From Amoebidium appalachense (taxonomy: Eukaryota > Ichthyosporea), in the NCBI GenBank assembly GCA_963693365.1, contig CAVNZM010000001.1, forward strand, positions 1,984,001 to 2,048,000: DNA of 64,000 nt. Reading direction: 5' to 3'. Each line of letters begins with the position of its first letter. The stretch's first letter is position 1. The position numbers were made by a program, and so were the translations under genes. The notes under the pieces were generated by a model, which made no database searches, had not been told where the DNA came from, and worked only from the letters and a program-made list of their open reading frames with translations. Below are positions 53,773-64,000 of the stretch, piece after piece.

Positions 53773-54959
53773 ATGCCGCCGAAAAAGCGCCAGGCCTCAG
53801 CCACCGCCCCTGCCGCGGCACCCAAGCGCCTGACCCGCAGCGACCTCCGCCACAGGCTGACCAACGCTCCCGCGGACACTGACGCGCCTCCAGCGGCCCA
53901 TACCACCACGGACCCGGACCCGCCGGCTAGTCCCCCCTCCCCTCCTGAAGTCCCCCCTCAGGCCCCGCCGTCCCCCGCAGATGACTTCTCAAGACGCCGT
54001 CCTTGCCGCCCTCACCGCCATCAGCACCCAGATGGCTGGCGTCCTGGCTGCTCTCACCAACCGCGACCCTCCCGCGCCCCCCGCCGCGCCCTCCGCACCC
54101 GGGGAGATTTCCCCCGGGGCTGCATCTCGGCCCTGACCTAGACCTACCTGCCCTGCCCGCGCCCCCCATCACAGGTGAGAACACTGGCGACATTCAGCCG
54201 GGCACACTCCCGCTTCCCCCCGCGGATGTGCTGGCAGATTTGCGCGCCAATCGTTTCGTCGACCTGTATAAGTTCACCCCCGCCGCCCTCCTGGCCCCAT
54301 ACAAGAAAGGTCAGCATCTGCGCATGGCCGACGACGGCAGCATCGAGACTTTTCGCCAGGACAAACCCGTTCCCCTGCGTTCACTCGTCATTTGGATCCA
54401 GGCTTGGACCCATTACATGGCCGCCAAGCACCACCTCGGCCTCCCCACGGACAAAGACGTACTTTGGACTCAGCACATCACTCGCCTCAGCTGGGCCCAG
54501 ATCCACAACTATGACGTATACGCCCGAACCGTTGCCCACCAGCAGGGTCGGGCTCCGATCGAGTGTCCCAACCTGCTCGCCCAACTCCACCAGGATCTCC
54601 TCTTGCCACCCACTCTGCTCATCCCGGACGCATGTCAGCGCTGTGGCTTCCCCGACCACCCCAGCGCGGCCTGCCCCATGTACCCCAAGCCCGGCTGTGG
54701 TCTTGACGGCTTTAAGCCGCCCCACAAGCCCGGCGGGGGTCAAACCCCTAACCGCCCTGGCCCGCAACCCGGCCCGGCAAAACCGGCCCGACCCGTGGAT
54801 CTACCCGCGACGCACTGCAGGAATTTCCACATTAACGGTCGGTCCTGCGCTAAGCAGCCCTGCCCCTTCTCCCACGTGTGCCCGCTGCTCTGGCACACAC
54901 CCCCGCAAAGACTGCAAACACAATGCCTAGTCTACGCGCACACCCACATACACAGCTAG
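53773..54959 (+). pseudogene. Ngr-1 gag-like protein (frames disrupted)
   Basis: The start MPPKKRQASATAP is the first ATG after A1. Homology to Ngr-2 and composition point to three successive frames. These are a basic Pro-rich N-terminus (to about 53980), a helical stretch SQDAVLAALTAISTQMAGVL (53984-54043), and the main domain LRANRFVDLYKF...CQRCGFPDHPSAAC (CCHC-like) with a CCCH-type finger ending CPFSHVC. A last shift near 54885 hides the native end CSGTHPRKDCKHNA. Two or more frameshifts make a functional product unlikely unless edited by frameshifting. Confidence 0.75.
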
Positions 54960-55231
54960 AACATAGGGGTTAGGAGCTAGGACACACGAGTACAGGGAAA
55001 CGGAGCTCGGGAGAACGGGCCCATAGGGCTGAGTACAAAATTTCGCAGGCCAAACTACGGCGCCCGCGCGCGTCAAGAATAAATGTCCCTACACAAAGAC
55101 GTTTATTCTGGCCACTGCACATAATTATACTCCCCCCCTCCCCCATCCCACGAGCCTCCCCCCCCCCCTTACACTCACCCAGCACTCCCTCCCCCCCCTT
55201 CTTCTACCTCTGTGTCCGCCCACACCCCCGC

Positions 55232-55343
55232 GTGCTCGGGCACATTCCCCTGCACAGGGCCCCGCTGCCCTCCCTGCCAACCTTCACTCGGGCCCAGCTG
55301 CCCTACTCTAACCCCCCCGGGGCCCTGCTGTTCCCCCCCCCCC

Positions 55344-55384
<41 letters not shown>

Positions 55385-57190
55385 CTGCCGGGATCTCCCC
55401 GAGGGTGCCCCACCCTTGCTAACCATCCCTTCCCCCGAGGCTCAGACCCGGAGGCCCGCCCGCTGCCTCAGCACCACATTGACACCTCCCGCCTCCGGGA
55501 ACTGCTGGCCTCCTACCCAGACCAATCATTCGCCGCACAACTCCTCCACGATGTCGAATTCGGTGTCGACATCGGCTATCGCGGCCCCTCCACCTCTCGG
55601 GTGGGCCCCAACCTACCCACCACCCCGGAGGCAGCTTCCGCTATCACGGCGGATATTGCCAAAGAAGTCGCCCTCGGCCACCTGCGCGGCCCCCTCTCCC
55701 CAGCCCAATTCTTTGACGAATTTCCGGTCCACCGTTCCTCCCCCATCGGCGCCGTTACCAAGAAAGGGAACCCCCTCAAGTACCGTCGAATCCACCACCT
55801 CTCCTGGCCCCGGGGTAGCAGTGTCAATGACAGCATCACCTACCCCGACGAACTTCAGTACATTCGCGCCCGGGATGTCACCCAACTCATTCTCGACGCA
55901 GGCCCCGGCTGCTACATGGCCGTGGCAGATGTGCAGGCTGCCTTCCGGCACATGCCCATCCGACCGGAAGACCACCACTTAATGGCATTCAAATGGCAAG
56001 GGCATTTTTACGTTGAAACCAGACTGCCCTTCGGCCTGAAATCTAGCCCAGCCATCTGGGAACGGATCGTGGCCACCCTACAGTGGCTGGCACACCAGCA
56101 CGGTATTACCCTCATCCGCCACTACGTAGACGACTGGATTATAGTCGCCCCCACACAAGAGCAGTGCCAACGTCACCTATCCACCTTCCTGCAACTCTGC
56201 CGAGAGCTGCACATTGCCATCTCCGAAGACAAGATGCAGGGCCCGGCTACCCGTATCGTCTTCATCGGTATCGAATTCGACTCCATCGCCATGGAGGCAC
56301 GAATCCCGGCTTCCAAGCTCTCGGACCTACTCGACCTCACTTCCCACCCAAAGCCCACCATCACCATTCGGGACCTCCAGTCCCTCCTCGGCAAACTCAC
56401 CTGGTGTGCCCAGCTGGTTCCCCCCGGGAGGGCCTTCTCCCAGCGCCTATGGGCCCTTCTCCGGACCCACCCACACCTTGCCGGCCACCACCACATACGA
56501 CTGACTGCTGCCGCCCGGGCCGACATAGCCGAATGGCACCAGTTCCTCACATCATGGAATGGGGTGCACCTCATCACACCCCCCACATACACCACCCTGG
56601 CCACCGATGCTGCCGGATCGGTGGGTCTAGGAGGCCACTGGCTCGACCAATGGTTCTTCATGCCCTGGTCCCCCTCCACCCAAGCCCTCTATGCTCATGA
56701 GGGTAAACTCGGTTCTTCCGTCATCGAACTCCTGGCCATCGCAGCCGCCGTGGCCCTCTGGGCCCCCTCCTGGTCCACCCACCATGTCCGTATTTTATGC
56801 GACAACACGGGTGCTGTGTCTGACCTGCACTCCCGGTCTTCCCCCCACCCCGTGATGGCCAAACTTATTCGGTTCATCACCCGCATGGAAATGCAATACC
56901 AATTTACCTTACAGGCATCCTACCTACCAGGACCCCTCAACCATCTGGCCGATGCCATTTCTCGTAACCAACTTCCCCGGGCCCGACGACTCCGACCTTC
57001 CCTGCAACCGGAGCCCTGCCGCTTCCCCTCCTGGGTCCACGAGCTCCTATCCCTTCCCTTGGGCTACCCCCCCCCCCCCCCCCCCCCCCAGATCTCCCGT
57101 TCCGGAGCAACGCTGGCAGATTGGCCCCCCACTTTGCTCCGGCCGAGCTGCTTCGAGCCACCACTACCCTGCAGGAATGCCAAGCCCTGA
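55232..57190 (+). CDS. Ngr-1 reverse transcriptase and RNase H
   Basis: The open frame is 652 codons. The true start is uncertain because the first 50 codons cross a poly(C) run of about 50 (55330-55383). RT motifs are PIGAVTKKG, YMAVADVQAAFRHMPI (motif A aspartate), LPFGLKSSPAIW, and HYVDDWII (catalytic, near 56125). RNase H motifs are LATDAAGSVGLGGHW (56600), SVIELLAIAAA, CDNTGAVSDL and NHLADAISRN. The pattern matches DIRS-order RTs, which lie between gag and recombinase. It would copy the element's RNA to cDNA. Confidence 0.9.
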
Positions 57191-58153
57191 GTCTCAACCT
57201 CGACTCTCGGGCCTTTTACTCCCGGGTGCAAAAAGTGTTCATCGATTTCTGTGTGGCATCTCGGCTGCAATCCCCCTCCGGGTCCTCCCTCCCGGCCTCC
57301 CCACACACCGTGCAACTTTTTTCTCGCCTGGTGTGCCCAACGAGGGGTACAGGCCTCTTCCTTAACCGGCTACAATTCGGCCATCACCAGGCTCCACCTC
57401 GACATGGGCCTCCCTGCTCCCTACCCCCACGACAAGTCTCTGGCCTGGTTCCTACGGGGGGTGGGCAGATGGCAGCTTTCTCACAACATCCGACCCCGCT
57501 CATCAACCAGGGAACCCCTCCTGCCCTCCCACCTCAGCCTACTTCATGGCCAGTGCCCCACAAAGGCCTCCTCGGCCAATCTCCGGCTATGGACAGCCCT
57601 CATCGTCGGTTTCTGTGGCCTCCTCCGTTCAGGGGAATTTACCTCCAAGACCCTGACTTCTTTCAACCCGTCCCGTCACGTTAAACGGAAAGACGTGACC
57701 TTCACCTACACCCCCACCGGTACTTTGTCCCATGCCACCCTCCACCTGCCAACCTCTAAGACGGATGTACAGGCCCGAGGTGTCAACGTCACTCTAGCTG
57801 CCCTGCCCCTCACCCACTTCTCCCCAGCCCATCTCCTCCGGCAGTTCCTGGATACAACGTCCGGTCAACCCGACGACCCCCTCTTCAGTCTCGGTGGCAT
57901 CCCCTACACCAAGAGTGCTTTCTCTGCCGAGTTCCGTGCCCTCCTCTCCCGGGCAGGCCTCTCACCCTCCCGGTTTGCCGGACACAGCCTCCGCATCGGG
58001 GGGGCCACAGCACTGGCTGAGGCCGGGGTCGACGACTCCCGGATCAAACAACTCGGCAGGTGGTCCTCCGACTGTTTCCTGATCTATACACGACTTCGTC
58101 CGGCCTCCATTGCTGCCACTACCACACGTGTATTCGCCTCGATTCTTAAGTGA
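57100..58153 (+). pseudogene. Ngr-1 tyrosine recombinase (one frameshift)
   Basis: The N-terminal helical domain begins in the frame of 57121 (ECQALSLNLDSRAFYSRVQ). It shifts at a TTTTTT run near 57317 into the frame that gives FLAWCAQRGVQASSLTGYNSAI and the catalytic domain. The catalytic residues are present: R in GLLRSGEF (about 57622), K in LPTSKTD, HSLRIGG (H-x-x-R, about 57982), W in GRWSSD and Y in FLIYTR (about 58078). It would insert circular cDNA. A one-base change would make it continuous, so inactivation is recent or a sequencing error in the homopolymer. Confidence 0.85.
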
Positions 58154-58181
58154 AACCTTTGGAGCAAGCATACTGCTCTCG

Positions 58182-58269
58182 TGCCGTGGTTTACAACCAT
58201 TGCAGGTTCACTTTCGTCCAAGGGGATGTCCCCCTAGAGGCAACACACGTCCCGGAGTAGTTTCATAGA
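58182..58269 (+). repeat. Ngr-1 repeat B1
   Basis: 88 bp, TGCCGTGGTTTACAACC to GTTTCATAGA, directly abutting A2. Confidence 0.92.
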
Positions 58270-58606
58270 GGTTTTATTTGTGGAAATTATTGACATAAAT
58301 ATTTTTCTGGGTAAACACGTAGGATGGGTGTCCGATATCAACAGGCTTCGTTTCATGTTTTAGCAGTTCGCGTTCGGCTGCCCGCATACGGGCACCTATT
58401 AGCCGATCAAAACATCAGATCTCCACAGATCACTAGACCGAGTCTGATTGGCTCAGGATAAGATTTCACATAACACTAGATCGGTTTTGATTGGCTCAGT
58501 TCGGTAGCCGTAGGTATATAAGCACGACAGTTTTTAGCAGATCAGCAGGCAACAACACATCTTCTGTGTTTAGCACCTACAGCTTTACAGCTATATTTTC
58601 TTTTCA
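58270..58606 (+). repeat. Ngr-1 repeat A2
   Basis: 337 bp, copy of A1 including TATATAAG at 58515-58522. Confidence 0.92.
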
Positions 58607-58737
58607 CCCACCCACCTACACCCTACACTCAACCCCCATTGATCCCCACATACGTGCTGTTTTTTCACGGGGCGAAGACTTCCCCCGTTTTTTGGGCACA
58701 AGGACCTCACGGATCAATAAATTGATGACTGGGGGCC

Positions 58738-58825
58738 TGCCGTGGTTTACAACCATTGCAGGTTCACTTTCGTCCAAGGGGATGTCCCCCTAGAGGCAAC
58801 ACACGTCCCGGAGTAGTTTCATAGA
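58738..58825 (+). repeat. Ngr-1 repeat B2 (right end)
   Basis: 88 bp, copy of B1. It ends the element at the CopB LTR. Confidence 0.92.
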
Positions 58826-59194
58826 AGTTACATAAGTGGTTTCATTTTGTTAAATGTTTCCGTGCTTTTATTAGAAGTTTCTTTCGTTAGAGGATTGAGT
58901 TTTATATTCTATGTGTCGACAGACATTTCGATCGATATATTTTACACTCATAGTTTTCGTCTTTCTGATTGGAAAATAGAGTTTTCGTTCTTTTGATTGG
59001 TTTATCGTTTTCACATTCCCAAGTATAAAAGGGACTTCATCTTGGAATAAATATCAAGCAGTCGTATTCATTTCCTATGGTTCCAGAAATCGTTCCACCT
59101 CTCCGGTTGTGTTTCTCCCGTGTGTCTCTGTTTTGTGTATAACATAACACCCATCTGTGCTCTCTGCTTCTCGGTTTACCCACACAAAACAACA
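58826..59194 (+). mobile_element. CopB-3 3' LTR, right part
   Basis: AGTTACATAAGTGGTTTC... to CACAAAACAACA. With 53017-53393 it forms a 746-bp LTR. Confidence 0.88.
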
Positions 59195-59324
59195 CCTGGC
59201 CCCATCCAAGAAAGGTCAGCAGCTGCGCATGGCCGACGACGGCAGCATCGTTTTTTTTACCCATAACAAACCCCCTCCCTTGCGTTCACTCGTCATTTGG
59301 ATCCAAGCTTGGACCCATTACATG
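59195..59324 (+). pseudogene. Ngr gag scrap
   Basis: About 130 bp match Ngr-1 gag 54291-54419 (LAPYKKGQHLRMADDGSI and SLVIWIQAWTHYM) with several substitutions. It is an independent copy and abuts CopB-4 at a joint after CATTACATGG. Confidence 0.82.
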
Positions 59325-62300
59325 GTTGATGCCAGCTTGTTCCTCTTTGACCGGGGAACATGCACATAGGCAGGGGAGCCGAACACGTGGAGCTGGGAGA
59401 CGTCGGGTTTGAAGCCGTGGAAGGCCTCGAAAGGAGTGTTGCCGTTGGCAGCAGATGACGGTGTGACGTTGATGATGTAGCCAGCATGCTTGAGAGCAGC
59501 AACCCACAACTTGGGAGAGAGAGGTTGGTCCTTGTCGGCATGGAGGAAGCAACGGACTGTCTCTTGCAGTTCTCTCATCTTCCGTTCAACAACACCGTTG
59601 TGTTGTGGTGTGTCGACGGGGGCAAACTCCATGATGATGCCTTTCTGCTTGCAGTAGGCCTCGGTGTCCTTGGAGGTGAACTCAGAGCCGGAGTCAAACC
59701 GAAGATGGGTGACGATCTCAGGTGTCTGACGTTCGATGGTTTCAACGAGACAAGGGTTTCACCACGGTTGTAGAGGGGGAACACGGTGGTGTAACCGGTT
59801 GCATCACAAACACACACCAGAGCAACCTTGTAGCCTCCGTAGGAAGCACAGGGAGCTTCGAAGAAGTCCAGGTGCCACTTAGCACCGGGAATGGTGAATT
59901 TGGAACGGGTGCCGGGAAAGGGGGCCTTGGTGGTCTTGCCAGACATGCAGCCGAAGCAGTCACTGTTGTCGGGTGACTTGAGGGAGGGGGGCATGCCGAT
60001 GACAAGCTCATCCTTGGCCATCCTGGTGACGGTGGAGAAGGCACGGTGGCCGAGACGGTTGTGCCAAAGGGTAAGGTCGGCGGGTGGTTGAGTCCTTGCT
60101 GTGTAGGCTTGGACCCCCGGGTGTTTAGGAGTCTCAATCACATAGTCAGTGATGTAGTAGAGACCGTCGAGGGGGGTGAGATCTGAAATGATGTCACCAT
60201 TACGGCTGTAGAGGAACGACGGGTGGTTGTCTGTATCGTCACAATGACCCAGGAGGCCGGCAGCTGAGGCCATGGAGGTAGACACGAGGAAAGACGGTGA
60301 CTCGGGTACATAGTAAGCATTGATGCTGCACTGTGTTGGTTGGCCGTTGTAGTGCAGTGTCATGTTGATGATGCCACGTTGTTTGGCATTGACGGTGCCG
60401 AGGCCGTGAATGGGGGTGGGAGGACTGTTGAATTGTATAAGTATTTGGGATGAAAGCAGAGACACAGTGGTGCAGTGTGAAAACACCACAGACACACACA
60501 ACAACAAAACACGGAACGATCGGAGCAGTGTACACAACAGACATCAATGTTTAGACACGACTGAACTGAATTTATTCTGATCTTCGAATAAATACCTGAA
60601 ATTCCTCTAAGTCCAATCCATACATGATTTCCGACCAGTCGGAAATCAGACCTATCTCTAATAGAAACCAATCACTAAGAACCAATTGCTTTCAGAGAGA
60701 TCCGGTACGCGGAGACGCACACGATAGGACACAGACACTAGTTAAGGTCAACTCGTGTCATCATCAAGGAAATTCTAACCTATGACATACTGCAAAGACT
60801 CAGACATATGACACTTAACCTTGATGATTGGTTAAAGCCCGGCAACACATGAAAACTAAAGTAAATTAATGAAGTCTAAACACACATGCTATTCTAAGTG
60901 TAGCCTAAGTGTGTTACCGTCCAATGAACACGTATTAAGTAACACAAATCTACCTAACATATATTAGTAGAAAAGAAATACGATTATACACATGAAGACA
61001 AAGAGAGAAAGAAAAGAAAATAAGGAAGGAGAAAGAGGAAGGAAAAGAGAGCACAGATCAACAAACAAGATAGCAATGTCATAACTATAACCAGAGATAT
61101 TTATGTACACACGAACATGTACACGTCTCCCCCTGAGTGGGTGGATCCATGTACACACATATAAATATTCTAATCGATATTACAACACACGATTAAAGCC
61201 GATACAAGACGATTACAAGTATACAAGCATATCGGAGATCGATGCTACACTTTACGTAATAGGAGTGTAGCTTTTACACTAAGCATATGAACTGAAACAT
61301 AACACAAACTGAGAAGATCTTACCATATGTAAATACTACGTATTACAACAAGGACACGGGGTAAGGGAGGAGAAATACTCCTTGATGGGGCAGATGTGTG
61401 CATTACAAGCACTGTCCCAGACGGGGTCGTTACTGTCAGGTGTGCCGGTGGAGGAGATGAGTGCAAATTTCACACTCTTGTCGCCTTTCTCCTGCTTGGC
61501 ACGACGCCCCACCACATCACAGCCAGGCTCCGGGCATGCTGTGATGTGGTGGGGCTCATGGCAGTAGGAACACTCCACCTACTTGGTGTTGTGCTGTCGG
61601 TTACGGTTGTCCCTGATACCACGGTGGTAAGGGGAAGTTGAACGGGGGTGGCTTGGAGGAAGGACGAGGGTCACGGGAACGGGACGGGGAACGGTGAGGT
61701 GTATGCTCACGTCGAGGAATACGGTTACGGAGGTCACCGGGGGGAAGCACTCTGCTCTGGAGTGCACGGAGGGGACGGTTGTTGACGGTTGAACCAGTGC
61801 CTGCATCGATGAGGCCGGCACGGATTTCAGCTCCTCGGATGTCACTGATGAGCTGGTTGAAGGACGGGTAGGCCTTGTTGTTCATCCAGTAGTCGGAGCA
61901 GAGACGTTCAATGTCGGAGCAGACCAGGGCCGTGTTCTTCCTGAGGTGAAGGAAGAACTTACGTACGACATCCTTGTGCTAGACGGGCTCGTCGAGGCAG
62001 GCAAGCGTCGTAGCCAGACGTTGGAGACGGGTGAGGTATGCTGTGACGTTGGGGTAGTCTCGTAGTTCAAGCTCCTCGAAGGTGACTTGGATCTGGGTGA
62101 CTCGGGCCTCCTTCTCTGCTACATACGCCATACGTAGGTTGTGGAAGACTTCACCACCGTGGACACCGTCTTGCATCCGGCCGGAGTCGTAGAGCTCGGT
62201 CGGGTGGACGGACTGGTTGAGGATCTGGTCGAGGACGTCGGAAGCTTTCTTGTAGGAGTCCTTGGTGACGTAGCCTAGCCACTGGTTGGCTTCAGCGCCG

Positions 62301-62467
62301 TCAACCCACTGTGGCCTTTTGATAGCGTCAACGAATTTCTCTGCAATGGTTGTTCTAATGAACCGGTGAATGAGTGGCTCCCACTCGAAATAATTAAGAC
62401 GTTTCTCGTCTCGTTTCTCGGACGGATTCCATATTGGAAGGTTGATATACAACGGTTTGTCAGTCAT
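59325..62467 (-). pseudogene. CopB-4 gag to integrase, broken
   Basis: From the right on the minus strand: gag MTDKPLYINLPIWN (ATG at 62467), CCHC region with a 16-base inverted insertion (61508-61555), protease WDSACNAHIC, and a solo CopA LTR (60426-61350). Integrase follows with HNRLGHRAF, WHLDFFEAP, FDSGSEFTS region frames and NGVVERKM, ending at FGSPAYVHVPRSKRNKLAS. Further defects are a 12-13 bp deletion near 59752 (shifting frame), a stop near 61981, and loss of everything downstream of integrase at 59325. Confidence 0.88.
60426..61350 (-). mobile_element. Solo CopA LTR (subtype 1) in CopB-4
   Basis: 925 bp, TGTTGAATTG...TATTACAACA, flanked by AGGAC at 60421-60425 and 61351-61355. Confidence 0.95.
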
Positions 62468-62542
62468 GATTGAAGCAGTAAGACTGAGAGATTTCGCGGT
62501 TGTAACGAGATTGTGTGTTAGCGTGCAAAGGGGCCGTAAACC

Positions 62543-63211
62543 TGTTATTTTGTGTGGGTAAACGGAGAAGCAGAGAGCACAGATGGGTGTTATGATATAC
62601 ACAACACAGAGACACACGGGAAAAACACAACCGGAGAGGAGGAACGATTTCTGGAACCATAGGAAATGAATACGACTGCTTATGATGTATTTCAAGATGA
62701 AGTCCCTTTTATACTTGGGAATGTGAAACGATAAACCAATCAAAAGAACGAAAACTATGAGTGTAAAATATATCGATTAAAATGTCAGTCGACACATAGA
62801 ATATAAAACTCAATAATAAAATGAAATAACTTATGTAACTATTAATTCATAACATACATTTATACATGTTCTTATCATAACACGTCTAAATATAATTATT
62901 CCTAATAGTTGGAGAACATAGCACAATGCTACGTCGTGGGAAAGGAATGAGAAAGGAATGTAAGTTACTATATTTGGGAAAATACAAACGAGATATGATT
63001 GGAGGACATATATAGATTTTGACACAAACGACAATTATACGTGTGCGCGAGCTAAGTATGTCGATACGTACACAGATTTAAGATGTCGTGTACACGGAAA
63101 CAGAAAGGAAAGAAAGAAATGAAGAAAGGAAAAGGAAACAAACTACAACAAGTAATAAATAAATACAAAACTCAACTTCTAAGTCTTGCTGAGAATCAAG
63201 TGAAGATGACA
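62543..63211 (-). mobile_element. CopB-4 5' LTR
   Basis: 669 bp, minus orientation (TGTTATTTTGTGTGGG at the left edge, GTGAAGATGACA at the right). The primer site GGTTTACGGCCCC lies to its left at 62530-62542. Confidence 0.9.
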
Positions 63212-63777
63212 ATAATTGTTTCAACACTCACTCGAGTGCATAGAGCTTTTGTTTACGGTCATATTCATATATGGTAGTTATATGTTTGAGCCAAAACTGT
63301 ACCAATGACGAGCTTCACTAGCAACGTGCTAATTGTGCTCATTAATTAATATTCCCGGTTCAGATGATGTCATGTCTATATTTGCCACAGGATTCTATTC
63401 TTAGAGTGGTAGTGTGCTTTATTCCCGGATATTCTCAGAATATTTTTAGTTGTGTGAAGTAAGATTTACATTTAACTGCAATCGGTGTGTTAAACACGTT
63501 TATTTGTGTGCTTTAGTGCAAGTTAACTAGCCACTCAACGTGCACAGTTAACTTTTATATCTTTAACGACTTGTTTTCATTGTGCTCTCTTTTCGGCCAT
63601 GCTGTACATGGCCCACCACCAGGGTGCACACGAGGCCACCATGAGGTGGCCAACGACTATATAAAGCAGTGCCTCCCATGTCACAAACATGGGAAGCAGA
63701 ACGTTTGATTTACACTTTTCTACTGTCGTTTTCAGTGCACAAAACACATAGACTAGTTACCCATCATACACGACACT
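63212..63777 (+). promoter_or_regulatory. R-x repeat, second copy, with TATA box before an ORF
   Basis: 63212-63633 match 15665-16082. The sequence then continues GAGGCCACCATGAGGTGGCC (a small palindrome), TATATAAAG at about 63658-63666, a CCCATGTCACAAACATGGG hairpin near 63677-63695, and a leader to the ATG at 63778. It reads as the promoter and leader of the fusion ORF. No clear LTR end or primer site is seen. Confidence 0.6.
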
Positions 63778-64000
63778 ATGTCTGACAACTTGCAGTTGCA
63801 GCAACTTGTCCAACTACTGGAGCAGAGGTTGGCCTCACAAGATGCAATCATTTCTGACTTACAGAAGGAACATCGTGCACTAGAACTAGCTTCTATGAAC
63901 ACAATGTCCAACACTCAGGCTGCTGCTGAACACATCAAGGGTGACCTCAACGATGCCTCCACCCCGTCGTTCTTATTTGACCGACACCCCGGCCGTCACC
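63778..64000 (+). CDS. Gag-like coiled-coil protein fused to a copia segment (partial)
   Basis: 74 codons are visible before the window ends. Residues 3-40 form a leucine/glutamine heptad coiled coil unlike CopA or CopB gag. From about residue 47 the protein reads TQAAAEHIKGDLNDAST and matches CopA-3 (SQAAAEYIKGDLNDAST) at the protease/integrase border. DNA differences from CopA there are mostly at third codon positions, so the copia part has evolved as protein. CopA's capsid, CCHC knuckle and DSG protease are skipped. It could be a separate copia lineage with a replaced N-terminus or an old deletion derivative. Confidence 0.65.
   Translation, partial: MSDNLQLQQLVQLLEQRLASQDAIISDLQKEHRALELASMNTMSNTQAAAEHIKGDLNDASTPSFLFDRHPGRH

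Larger units (their letters stand above)
53394..58825 (+). mobile_element. Ngr-1: tyrosine-recombinase retrotransposon with split direct repeats
   Basis: Order A1 (53394-53730), gag, RT-RNase H, recombinase, B1 (58182-58269), A2 (58270-58606), 131 bp, B2 (58738-58825). A1/A2 are both 337 bp and B1/B2 both 88 bp, near identical. This A-B-A-B arrangement is the split-direct-repeat layout of the PAT and Ngaro groups of the DIRS order. The host CopB LTR is rejoined without loss or duplication (CTAAT/AGTTAC), as expected for tyrosine recombinase insertion. No integrase or aspartic protease is present. Confidence 0.92.

Noticed and set aside
63212-63777. R-x as a complete LTR
   Set aside because: No TG...CA ends, primer site or target duplication could be placed.

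Overview
The window is eukaryotic and consists almost entirely of nested retrotransposons. I found no convincing host gene, no rRNA and no CRISPR. The signs of a nuclear, repeat-rich genome are copia, gypsy, LINE and tyrosine-recombinase retroelements, two kinds of tRNA-derived short elements, poly(A) tails and long microsatellites. The species cannot be fixed from sequence alone. Use of an initiator-tRNA anticodon region as primer and a Ngaro/PAT-like element suggest an animal-related protist, an early-diverging fungus or another unicellular eukaryote. This is inference.

Names used here are mine. CopA (LTR of 925-939 bp), CopB (LTR 670-770 bp) and CopC (long LTR with microsatellites) are three related Ty1/copia families. 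They share a polypurine tract ending AGTGGGGA, TGT...AACA LTR ends and 5-bp target duplications. NLR-1 and NLR-2 are two LINEs. Ngr-1 is a tyrosine-recombinase element with split direct repeats. Gyp-1 is a broken Ty3/gypsy element. tTRIM is a 625-bp LTR-like element whose LTR carries a tRNA-like gene.

Layout. 1-1679: a 5'-truncated NLR-1 copy split by a three-LTR tTRIM array. 2021-6565: a full-length NLR-1 with two open ORFs and a 47-nt poly(A) tail. 6795-14950: a decayed NLR-2 broken up by the 3' end of CopC-1 (itself holding a solo LTR and CopA-1) and by a tRNA-derived SINE that holds a solo CopC LTR. 14946-25820: the CopC-2 5' LTR and gag start, split by a composite CopA-2 provirus (16409-23998, target duplication AGTAT) and by a complete tTRIM (24198-24822). 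26495-39189: CopB-1, with an intact 6765-bp CopA-3 provirus inside its 3' UTR (31514-38278, CCACC). 39190-40274: a scrambled Ngr fragment. 40275-49289: Gyp-1 split by the complete CopB-2 (40730-47365, AAAAG), which holds a solo CopA LTR. 49290-53016: fused remnants of CopC, CopA and CopB. 53017-59194: a CopB LTR interrupted by Ngr-1 (53394-58825). 59325-63211: CopB-4 in reverse, with a solo CopA LTR. 63212-64000: a promoter region and the start of an unusual gag-like/copia fusion ORF that runs off the window.

How the parts work together. Autonomous CopA-3 (one 1469-aa polyprotein) and NLR-1 look capable of supplying their own proteins. The tTRIM has no protein. It keeps only a 3'-tRNA primer site, a polypurine tract like that of the Cop families, and LTRs with pol III A and B boxes and a T5 terminator, so it must borrow a copia-type machinery. 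It is the most interesting object in the window.
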